Positions 1 through 5,264 of a stretch of 5,264 nt of DNA are shown piece after piece. The position numbers were made by a program, and so were the translations under genes. The notes beneath the pieces are model-generated. The model ran no database searches. It was given only the letters and a program-made list of their open reading frames with translations, and was not told the DNA's origin. Numbering within the stretch: position 1 is the stretch's first letter; every line of letters starts with the position of its first letter. Source of the stretch: Alphaproteobacteria bacterium. GTDB taxonomy: Bacteria > Pseudomonadota > Alphaproteobacteria > Sneathiellales > Sneathiellaceae. Location: assembly GCA_006226265.1 (NCBI GenBank), contig SBHH01000298.1, forward strand, positions 1 through 5,264, given 5' to 3'.

Positions 1-1256
1 ATGAAACCTATTTGAAAGAAGCAGAACTTACCGGCAATTCCGCCGATGATATCGATGCAGACTGGATCGACTATGAACTGGCCGGAACCAGCGATGACGA
101 AACGCTCACCGCCCGCGCCCTTGATGTGATGGAACTTGTCGACCTCAGCGAGGATGTCTACCAACTCGGTCTCCGAAGCCCAATCAATCCTGAAGCTCGT
201 CCGGAAACGGCGGACCTGATCCTCTCCGCCCGGCGGCGCTTTTTTGAGAAGATCGAGGCTGATCCCAGCCTCAAGAACATGATCGAGGCCTTCGAGCAGG
301 ACCGCTATAACACCAATGCGACGGTTGCCGAGAACCTCCTGTTCGGCACCCCGGTCGGCGAAGATTTCGACCTCGACCGCATGGCCGAAAACCCTTACGT
401 GCAGAAGATTATCGACGAGGTTGGCCTTGACGAGACGTTCCTACATATGGGGTATCAGGTTGCAACCCTGATGATCGAGCTTTTTGCCGACCTCCCGCCG
501 GACCATGAGTTCTTCCAGCTTTACGGTTTCATCTCCTCCGACGATCTGCCGGAATATCAGGCGATGATCAGCCGCATCGACTGGGACCATCTGGATCAGC
601 TCCGCGATGAAGACCGGCTCCGCTTCATGTCGCTGCCCTTCAAGGTCATCCATTCTCGGCACCGCCTTGGCGTGCTGACTGATGACATTCAGGAGAAAAT
701 CGTCACGGCCCGGCATAAGTTTGCCGAGGAACTGCCTGAACATCTTCGCGACAGCGTCGCCTTCTTCGATGCCGATGCCTATAGCGCCGCAACCAATCTG
801 CAGGACAATATCCTGTTCGGCAAGATCGCCTTCGGTTATGCCCAGGCCGCCGAGAAAATCGGTGCCCTGCTGGCCAAGGTGGTCGAGGAAATGGATCTGA
901 AATCGACCATCATTTCCGTCGGCCTCAATTTCAACGTCGGCAATGCGGGTGCGCGACTGAGCTCGACGCAACGCCAGAAGCTTTGCATCGCCCGCGCCAT
1001 CATCAAGCATCCCGATCTTCTGATCCTAAATCAGGCGATCTCCGGTTTCGATATGGCAACGCAGCGCCGTCTGATGACCGGCATCCTTGAGGAATTCAAG
1101 GACCGGGCACTCATCTGGTCACTGGATCATGCACAGAAAACCGAACATTTTGATCAGGTCTTTATCCTGAGAAGTGGCCGGGTCGCCGAGAACGGAACCC
1201 CTGAAAAACTCGCCGATAGCAGCAGTCTTTACAAGGAGATGCTGGCCCATGCCTGA
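1..1256 (+). CDS. ABC transporter-like ATPase with degenerate nucleotide-binding domain, 5' partial
   Basis: The frame is open to the left edge (first whole codon at 3), so the start lies outside. Residues here are numbered from the TTG at 12, giving 414 to the TGA at 1254. The C-terminal third is recognisably an exporter-type nucleotide-binding domain. It has an 'NILFG' segment (266-270), a signature LSSTQRQ (316-322, usually LSGGQRQ), the IARA helix (326-329), a Walker B-like LLILNQAISGFD (336-347, usually LLLLDEATSALD), an H-loop His373 in SLDHAQ, and the usual 'GRVAENGTPEKL' tail. Asn340 and Gln341 replace the Walker B Asp and catalytic Glu, so hydrolysis at this site is probably weak or absent. 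No Walker A and no membrane segment is visible in the 315 residues before the signature; both would have to lie upstream or be missing. Residues 41-150 and 202-309 look like a diverged repeat. The substrate is unknown. The gene is followed 18 bases later by a cNMP-binding protein. The family call is firm; transporter function is inference. Confidence 0.85.
   Translation, partial: ETYLKEAELTGNSADDIDADWIDYELAGTSDDETLTARALDVMELVDLSEDVYQLGLRSPINPEARPETADLILSARRRFFEKIEADPSLKNMIEAFEQDRYNTNATVAENLLFGTPVGEDFDLDRMAENPYVQKIIDEVGLDETFLHMGYQVATLMIELFADLPPDHEFFQLYGFISSDDLPEYQAMISRIDWDHLDQLRDEDRLRFMSLPFKVIHSRHRLGVLTDDIQEKIVTARHKFAEELPEHLRDSVAFFDADAYSAATNLQDNILFGKIAFGYAQAAEKIGALLAKVVEEMDLKSTIISVGLNFNVGNAGARLSSTQRQKLCIARAIIKHPDLLILNQAISGFDMATQRRLMTGILEEFKDRALIWSLDHAQKTEHFDQVFILRSGRVAENGTPEKLADSSSLYKEMLAHA
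216..461 (+). repeat. Protein-level internal repeat, copy A, in the ABC ATPase
   Basis: Residues 69-150 of the visible ABC protein align by eye with residues 229-308. Shared landmarks are I-x-x-A-R-x-x-F-x-E at the start, then F-x-x-D-x-Y, then N-x-L-F-G (108-112), and later K-I-I-D-E-x-x-L-x-x-T (132-142). I count about 13 identities over the first 42 aligned positions. The N-L-L-F-G piece resembles the segment after the Q-loop of exporter NBDs. This copy does not run into a signature motif; it runs into an acidic linker instead. The repeat may extend upstream to about residue 41. It is a diverged protein repeat, not a DNA repeat. Confidence 0.6.
696..935 (+). repeat. Protein-level internal repeat, copy B, in the ABC ATPase
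   Basis: Residues 229-308 match copy A: I-x-x-A-R-x-x-F-x-E (230-239), F-x-x-D-x-Y (252-257), N-I-L-F-G (266-270) and K-V-V-E-E-x-x-L-x-x-T (289-299). Unlike copy A, this copy leads straight into the signature motif at 316. It therefore occupies the normal place of the NBD helical region, and copy A looks like the inserted duplicate. The offset between copies is 157-160 residues, with a two-residue gap near residue 85. Confidence 0.6.
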
Positions 1257-1260
1257 GCGA

Positions 1261-1268
1261 AAGGGAGA
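1261..1268 (+). promoter_or_regulatory. Ribosome-binding site for the cNMP-binding protein
   Basis: AAGGGAGA sits in the short gap after the ABC stop; its GGGAG core ends 7 bases before the GTG at 1275. This fixes GTG as the start. The nearer ATG at 1270 is out of frame, meets a stop after two codons and is too close to the site. Confidence 0.75.
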
Positions 1269-1274
1269 TATGCA

Positions 1275-1745
1275 GTGAGCCTGAAAGAAGAAGTTGAAAT
1301 CCTGCGACAGATACCTTTGTTCGCCAAGATCGAGCCATCGAAAATCAAGCTGCTCGCCTTCACATCGGAGCGGTTGACCTTTCAGCCCGGCGATCTTCTC
1401 TGCCGTCAGGGCGACAATGGTGATGCCGCCTATTTCATCATGGCGGGCGAGGCCGACGTCATCGTCGATACGCCGTCGGGGCAGATCAAGGTCGCCTCAC
1501 TCGGCAAGAATGATGTGGTGGGTGAGATCGCTATCCTGATCGATGTGCCCCGCACCGCGACAATCCGTGCCGCGACGGAGCTTACCGCCCTCAAGATCAC
1601 CAAGGACGTCTTCTTCCGCATGGTGACGGAATTTCCGGAAATGGCCGTCGAGATGATGCGCGTGCTGGCCGAGCGGCTTGTCCGCACCACGGATGATCTG
1701 CAAAAGGCCAAGGAAAATCTGCAGCGCGCAGAAAATGGCAATTAG
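1275..1745 (+). CDS. Stand-alone cyclic nucleotide-binding domain protein (Crp/Fnr-type sensor domain, no HTH)
   Basis: This is a 156-residue protein consisting almost entirely of one cNMP-binding (CAP effector) domain. The N-terminal helix 'LRQIPLFAKI' (10-19) is typical. The beta roll includes FQPGDLLCRQGDNGDAAYFI (36-55). The phosphate-binding cassette is at 83-95, GEIAILIDVPRTA, with Gly83, Glu84 and Arg93, the residues that contact the ribose and phosphate in cAMP/cGMP binders. Real nucleotide binding is therefore likely. The C-terminal helix (120-156) is charged and probably coiled (AERLVRTTDDLQKAKENLQ). No helix-turn-helix follows, so it is not a transcription factor like Crp. The GTG start is supported by a good ribosome-binding site. 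It follows the ABC gene by 18 bases in the same frame, so it may be a regulatory partner of that protein; this is inference. Which nucleotide it binds cannot be told. Confidence 0.9.
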   Translation: MSLKEEVEILRQIPLFAKIEPSKIKLLAFTSERLTFQPGDLLCRQGDNGDAAYFIMAGEADVIVDTPSGQIKVASLGKNDVVGEIAILIDVPRTATIRAATELTALKITKDVFFRMVTEFPEMAVEMMRVLAERLVRTTDDLQKAKENLQRAENGN

Positions 1746-1774
1746 TTAATCCCTTATTTGACAGAGTTTTTTTT

Positions 1775-2875
1775 ATGAAAATTGCGATCCCCAAGGAAAT
1801 CAAACCGCAGGAGGGGCGCGTTGCCCTGATGCCGGAACAGATCAAGGCACTGGCAGAGGCAGGCCACGAGGTCTTTCTTCAAAGCGGCGCGGGCGGTCTG
1901 ACCGGTGTGACCGACGCGGAATATGAGGCAGCGGGCGCAAAAATCGTTTCGGATGCCGCCGCGGCCTATGCCGCCGGTGAACTGATCGTCAAGGTGAAGG
2001 AAATCCTGCCCCCCGAGTTCGATCTTCTTGAAAAACGGCATGTCCTTCTCACTAACATTCATTCGGCGAACGACCGGCGACAGCTCGATCACCTTTTGAG
2101 CGTCGGGCTTATCGCCATCGCCGCCGAGGATACGCATCAGTTCGGCTCCCCCAACTGTCCGCTCGCGGGCGAAGTTGGGGCCTTTGAAGGGGTACGGCTG
2201 TCGCTCGCCCCGCATGGCGGCACGGGGCGGCATTTCATGGCCCATTTCGGCGCTCCCGCCTCAAAAGCCGTCGTGCTCGGCCTTGGTCATGTCGGGCGGG
2301 GCGCGCTTCGCACGCTTCTCTCCCTCGGGATCGAAGTGGTCGGGCTTGATATTAACGCAGGCGCCCGCAAGCAGGCGTCCCTCGACTGGCATGACAAGCG
2401 CTTTACCGCTGCGCCGATCTCCGATCTCGATCTTTATCTTGGCGAGGCCGACATGATTTTTAACTGCGTCATGTGGCCGAAGCATCGCGACGATCACCTG
2501 ATCGCCCGCGCAGACCTCAAGAAACTGAAACCGAGCGCCGTGATCGTCGATATCTCCTGCGACGAGGCGGGCGCAATCGAGACCAGCCATCCGACAAGCT
2601 GGCAGGACCCGGTCTATGTAGAAGACGGAATTCGCCATTTCTGCGTCGATAACATTCCGGGCGCGGTGCCGGTGGCCTCCTCCGCCGGATATGGCGCGGC
2701 GTTGCTGCCGCATGTCCTGTCGATTGCCGAGCATGGCGCGCTGGAGGCCTGCCGCCGCGATCCCTGGCTCGCGCGCGGGCTCACTTGCGCCGGTGGCACT
2801 CTCACCTATGAGGAAGCGGCCCGCATCCAGAAACGCGACCATGTCCCCACCAAGGACTATCTGGCCCGAAAATGA
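1775..2875 (+). CDS. Alanine dehydrogenase/PNT-family NAD(P)-dependent dehydrogenase, divergent
   Basis: At 366 residues it has the usual Ald length (about 370). The N-terminal AlaDh/PNT domain opens with MKIAIPKEIKPQEGRVAL. The residues known from Ald to handle pyruvate or catalysis appear at matching places: Arg15, Lys75 (VKVKEI), His96 (TNIHSAND) and Asp263 (DISCDEAG). The Rossmann fold has GLGHVG (169-174) with an acid at the end of the second strand (LDIN, 191-194), favouring NAD(H). HFCVDNIPGAVP (288-299) matches the Ald active-site loop. The middle (117-162) differs from Ald: the usual 'PLLAPMSEVAGR' segment is replaced by CPLAGEVGAFEGVRLSLAPH. Also 'NCVMWP' (230-235) with 'DISCD' is closer to lysine/saccharopine-type relatives. 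L-alanine to pyruvate plus ammonia is the default guess, but another amino acid or an opine-like condensation is possible. The start has only a weak AGAG site followed by eight T. The stop overlaps the AmpG-like start. Confidence 0.82.
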   Translation: MKIAIPKEIKPQEGRVALMPEQIKALAEAGHEVFLQSGAGGLTGVTDAEYEAAGAKIVSDAAAAYAAGELIVKVKEILPPEFDLLEKRHVLLTNIHSANDRRQLDHLLSVGLIAIAAEDTHQFGSPNCPLAGEVGAFEGVRLSLAPHGGTGRHFMAHFGAPASKAVVLGLGHVGRGALRTLLSLGIEVVGLDINAGARKQASLDWHDKRFTAAPISDLDLYLGEADMIFNCVMWPKHRDDHLIARADLKKLKPSAVIVDISCDEAGAIETSHPTSWQDPVYVEDGIRHFCVDNIPGAVPVASSAGYGAALLPHVLSIAEHGALEACRRDPWLARGLTCAGGTLTYEEAARIQKRDHVPTKDYLARK

Positions 2876-4197
2876 GCGAAAAAGCCGGAACATGGAAGGA
2901 GCGATGGCTCAAATCCCTGCGGGTCTATCGCGACCCGCGCATCCTTGCCATCACCTTCCTCGGCTTTTCTTCGGGCGTGCCGCTCCTTCTCACGGGCGGC
3001 ATTTTGCAGGCCTGGATGACGGAGGAAAAGGTCGATCTCACCTCCATCGGTTTTTTCTCGCTTGTTGGCATCCCCTATACGCTCAAGTTCCTCTGGTCCC
3101 CGCTGATCGACAATCTCCGCCTGCCCTTGCTCACAAACTGGTTCGGCCGACGGCGGAGCTGGCTTCTTTTCCTTCAGGGCTTGCTGATCCTCGCAGTCCT
3201 TGCCCTCGCCTTCAGCAATCCGTCCGAAAATCTCCGTTATGTTGCAGTTGCGGCTGTTGTGGTCGCCTTTGTCTCGGCCTCCTACGACATTATTGTCGAT
3301 GCCTTCCGGATCGAGCTTTGCGACGAGGACAACATGGCGGCGGGCGCGGCAACCTATGTCTATGGCTATCGCATCGCCATGTGGCTGACCGGTTTTTCAA
3401 GCCTGATGATCGCCTATTATCTCGGCTGGCTGGTGAGTTATCTCGTCATGGCCTCCTTCATTCTGGTGGGGACGGTCACCGTGCTTCTGACCCGCGAACC
3501 CGTCCCCGCGGAGACAGAAGCGAAAATCGCCCGGGCGGCGGAACAGGGCAGCTATCTTGACTGGCTCCAGCACTCCGTCGTCGATCCCTTCGTCGATTTT
3601 TTAAGCCGCAAGGGCTGGCTCGCCGTCCTGCTTTTTATTGTCTTGTATAAATTCGGTGACAGTCTCGCGGGCTCCATCACCACGGCCTTTTATTTGCAGA
3701 CCGGCTTCAATACCAAGGAAATTGCCGAGATTGCCAAGGTCCTCGGCACCATTGCGACCTTCGGCGGGCTTTTTATCGGCGGCTGGATGATGGCGGCAAC
3801 GACGCTTTATCGCGCGCTCTGGATTTCCGGGATTTTCCAGATGGTCTCCAACCTGATGTTTGCCGCCCTCGCCATTGTCGGGGCGGATCTTCGCTTCCTC
3901 GCGCTCACCATCGGGATCGAGAATCTGGCGAGCGGCATGGGCACCGCTGTTTTCGTTGCCTATATGTCCAGTCTTTGTAATATTTCCTATACGGCAACGC
4001 AATATGCGCTTCTCTCGTCACTGATGGCGGTGGCCCGGACCACGTTAGTCTCACCGGCGGGCTGGATGGCGCAGCAGATGGGCTGGATGGAGTTTTTTAT
4101 CCTGACCACGGTCGCCGCGCTGCCGGGCCTGATGCTTCTCTGGTGGTTATCGCGAACCCAGCCGGTTGAGCCGAGATCTACGCACAAGCCTGCCTGA
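2872..4197 (+). CDS. ampG: AmpG-family muropeptide permease (MFS)
   Basis: This is a 441-residue inner-membrane transporter with about 12 predicted helices, roughly at 24-47, 57-79, 96-115, 122-143, 158-181, 184-206, 248-268, 287-308, 312-333, 339-361, 374-396 and 405-427, and a cytoplasmic loop at 207-246. AmpG hallmarks are LGFSSGVPLLLTGGILQAWM (30-49), IGFFSLVGIPYTLKFLWSPL (59-78), FGRRRSWLL (91-99), SASYDIIVDAFR (135-146), LYKFGDSLAGSITTAFYLQ (258-276) and the pair ENLASGMGTAVFVAYMSSLC / ATQYALLSSL (350-384). AmpG imports GlcNAc-anhydroMurNAc peptides from the periplasm for cell-wall recycling and beta-lactamase induction. E. coli AmpG is 491 residues, so this is a compact form lacking the extra helices. 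ATG overlaps the upstream TGA as ATGA and has no good ribosome-binding site, pointing to translational coupling with the Ald-like gene. No amidase or ampD-type gene is in view. Confidence 0.9.
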   Translation: MSEKAGTWKERWLKSLRVYRDPRILAITFLGFSSGVPLLLTGGILQAWMTEEKVDLTSIGFFSLVGIPYTLKFLWSPLIDNLRLPLLTNWFGRRRSWLLFLQGLLILAVLALAFSNPSENLRYVAVAAVVVAFVSASYDIIVDAFRIELCDEDNMAAGAATYVYGYRIAMWLTGFSSLMIAYYLGWLVSYLVMASFILVGTVTVLLTREPVPAETEAKIARAAEQGSYLDWLQHSVVDPFVDFLSRKGWLAVLLFIVLYKFGDSLAGSITTAFYLQTGFNTKEIAEIAKVLGTIATFGGLFIGGWMMAATTLYRALWISGIFQMVSNLMFAALAIVGADLRFLALTIGIENLASGMGTAVFVAYMSSLCNISYTATQYALLSSLMAVARTTLVSPAGWMAQQMGWMEFFILTTVAALPGLMLLWWLSRTQPVEPRSTHKPA

Positions 4198-4249
4198 GGA
4201 TGCGCTTCAAATAAACTAAAGGGCCATGCAAGAGCCCGGGAGGTAAAAA
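4198..4249 (+). other. Intergenic spacer before the acyl-CoA synthetase gene
   Basis: This 52-base gap is the longest in the window. It is AT-rich in the middle (AAATAAACTAAA, 4209-4220) and ends in the ribosome-binding site. GGGC (4221-4224) and GCCC (4234-4237) could pair as a 4-base stem with a 9-base loop, too weak and without a T run to be called a terminator. TAAACT (4212-4217) resembles a -10 box but has no matching -35 box at the right spacing. I cannot say whether the ligase has its own promoter. Confidence 0.4.
4238..4244 (+). promoter_or_regulatory. Strong ribosome-binding site for the AMP-dependent ligase
   Basis: GGGAGGT is a near-perfect Shine-Dalgarno sequence 5 bases before the ATG at 4250. 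It settles the start of a gene that has no stop inside the window, and is the strongest such site here. Confidence 0.8.
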
Positions 4250-5264
4250 ATGAATATCGCCAACCTGCTGGAAAGAACCGCCAGAACCTATCCTGATCTT
4301 CCCGCCCTCGCCCATGGCAGGAAAACGGTCGCGACCTATCGTGAATTTGCCGCGCAGTCGGCGGCGCTTGGCGGCGCCCTTCGCGACAAATTCGGCCTCA
4401 AGGCCGGAGACCGGGTCGCGCTGATTATGAAGAACCACCCGGAATACTGGGTCGCGCTCTTCGCCGTCTGGCGGGCAGGTCTCGTCGCGGTGCCGGTGAA
4501 TGCCAAGCTGCATATCAACGAGTTCCGCTATATCCTCGAAAATTCCGACAGCCGCCTCTGTTTCGCGACCGCCGAGCTTGCCGACGAGCTTGCCGCCCTG
4601 ACCGAAGACCTTGCCGGTCTCTCCCATGTCATTTCGGTTCAGGATCCGGCCTTTCACGAACTGAAGACCCATACGCCGCTCGCGTTGCAGGAAGCAGCGC
4701 CCGATGATCTCGCCTGGCTCTTCTATACCTCCGGCACCACGGGCAAGCCGAAAGGCGCAATGCTGAGCCATCGCAACCTTCTGATGGCGGTCCTGAGTTA
4801 CTTTGCCGATGTCACTGCGCTCGATCCCGGCGATGCGGTCATCCATGCCGCGCCGCAGACCCATGGCTCCGGCCTCTATGGCCTGCCGCTGATCGCGAAA
4901 GGCGGCGTTCAGGTGACACCGGAAAGCGGCGGCTTCGATCCGGCGGAGACGCTGGAACTGATCGCCCATTATCCGAACAGCACCTTCTTCTTCGCCCCGA
5001 CCATGGTGCATCGCCTGATCTCCAGCCCTGCCCTTAAAGGCGCCGATATCAGCAATCTGAAGCTCATCGTCTACGGCGGCGGTCCGATGTATGAGGCGGA
5101 TATCCGCCGCGCGATCGAGGTGCTGGGTCCCCGCTTCGCGCAGATTTACGGGCAGGGGGAGGCGCCGATGACCATCACCGGCCTTTCCACCAGCCTGATC
5201 GCCGACGAAAACCATCCAAGACGGAGCGAGATTCTTGCCTCCGTCGGCACGGAACGGACGGATG
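4250..5264 (+). CDS. Acyl-CoA synthetase-like AMP-dependent ligase (ANL superfamily), 3' partial
   Basis: 338 codons are visible and the frame is still open at the right edge; the family is usually about 500-550 residues, so the C-terminal subdomain with its catalytic lysine is missing. It activates a carboxylic acid with ATP to an acyl-adenylate, normally then passed to CoA. Motifs: AVWRAGLVAVPVNAKL (72-87); the phosphate-binding P-loop YTSGTTGKPKGA (159-170); APQTHGSGLYGLPL (201-214), with His205 in the usual A4 place; VYGGGPM (274-280); and the A5 motif YGQGEAPMTI (300-309), where Gly replaces the common Thr of YGxTE. ASVGTERTD (330-338) is the start of the following adenosine-binding stretch. 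The start is fixed by a strong ribosome-binding site. The acid substrate (fatty or aromatic) cannot be read from the part shown. It lies 52 bases after the AmpG-like gene on the same strand; a shared operon is possible, but no functional link is obvious. Confidence 0.92.
   Translation, partial: MNIANLLERTARTYPDLPALAHGRKTVATYREFAAQSAALGGALRDKFGLKAGDRVALIMKNHPEYWVALFAVWRAGLVAVPVNAKLHINEFRYILENSDSRLCFATAELADELAALTEDLAGLSHVISVQDPAFHELKTHTPLALQEAAPDDLAWLFYTSGTTGKPKGAMLSHRNLLMAVLSYFADVTALDPGDAVIHAAPQTHGSGLYGLPLIAKGGVQVTPESGGFDPAETLELIAHYPNSTFFFAPTMVHRLISSPALKGADISNLKLIVYGGGPMYEADIRRAIEVLGPRFAQIYGQGEAPMTITGLSTSLIADENHPRRSEILASVGTERTD

Noticed and set aside
441..1010. Open frame of 189 codons on the - strand
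   Set aside because: It is antisense to the ABC gene, whose + strand frame shows NBD motifs; no start signal or family is recognisable for the antisense frame.
1758..1763. TTGACA, a perfect -35 box sequence
   Set aside because: At 16-18 bases downstream there is no -10-like sequence, and the transcript would begin inside the Ald-like coding region.
1746..1774. T run after the cNMP-protein stop as a possible terminator
   Set aside because: No GC-rich stem precedes the eight T, and the next start codon follows immediately.
2894..2906. GGAAGGAG followed by ATG as an alternative start
   Set aside because: The ATG at 2904 is out of frame with the AmpG-like protein and only 2 bases from the site; the conserved AmpG N-terminus follows the ATGA start at 2872.
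2691..3560. Open frame of 289 codons on the + strand
   Set aside because: It is out of frame with the Ald-like and AmpG-like genes it overlaps, and its composition (rich in Arg, Pro and Ser) is typical of a shadow frame.
4226..4246. Six-codon upstream frame (MQEPGR) ending on the ligase ribosome-binding site
   Set aside because: It has no properly spaced ribosome-binding site and no attenuator-like codons or paired stems; chance is the simpler explanation.
4178..5215. Open frame of 345 codons on the - strand
   Set aside because: It lies opposite the AMP-ligase gene, which has clear family motifs and a strong ribosome-binding site. The antisense protein shows no recognisable motif and is a by-product of GC-rich codon use.

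Overview
The window reads as ordinary chromosomal DNA of an alphaproteobacterium. This is inferred from GC-rich third codon positions, GC-rich protein composition and the look of the five proteins; no taxonomic marker such as rRNA is present. All five genes lie on the + strand and are tightly packed: gaps of 18, 29 and 52 bases and one 4-base overlap. One transcript is possible. I see no convincing promoter or terminator, no RNA gene, mobile element, CRISPR array or gene-free stretch over 60 bases.

Region 1 (1-1745) is a two-gene unit. The first gene, cut by the left edge, is the C-terminal part of an unusual ABC ATPase. Its signature and Walker B motifs are degenerate: the aspartate is replaced by Asn and the catalytic Glu by Gln. 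A large region ahead of the signature contains an internal repeat, and no Walker A motif is visible. Next comes a 156-residue stand-alone cyclic-nucleotide-binding protein with no DNA-binding domain. The two genes share a reading frame and are separated by a single TGA stop and a short linker. The natural guess is a nucleotide-sensing partner of the ABC protein.

Region 2 (1775-4197) is a coupled pair whose stop and start overlap as ATGA. The first is an alanine dehydrogenase/transhydrogenase-family enzyme that keeps the key Ald residues but has a divergent middle. The second is an AmpG-type muropeptide permease. A link to recycling of cell-wall peptides and alanine is plausible but unproven.

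Region 3 (4250-5264) is the first 338 codons of an acyl-CoA synthetase-like AMP-forming ligase, cut by the right edge. It has an excellent ribosome-binding site. A long open frame on the opposite strand here is a composition artefact.

The best candidates for something little described are the degenerate ABC protein with its cNMP-binding partner, and the Ald-like enzyme coupled to AmpG.
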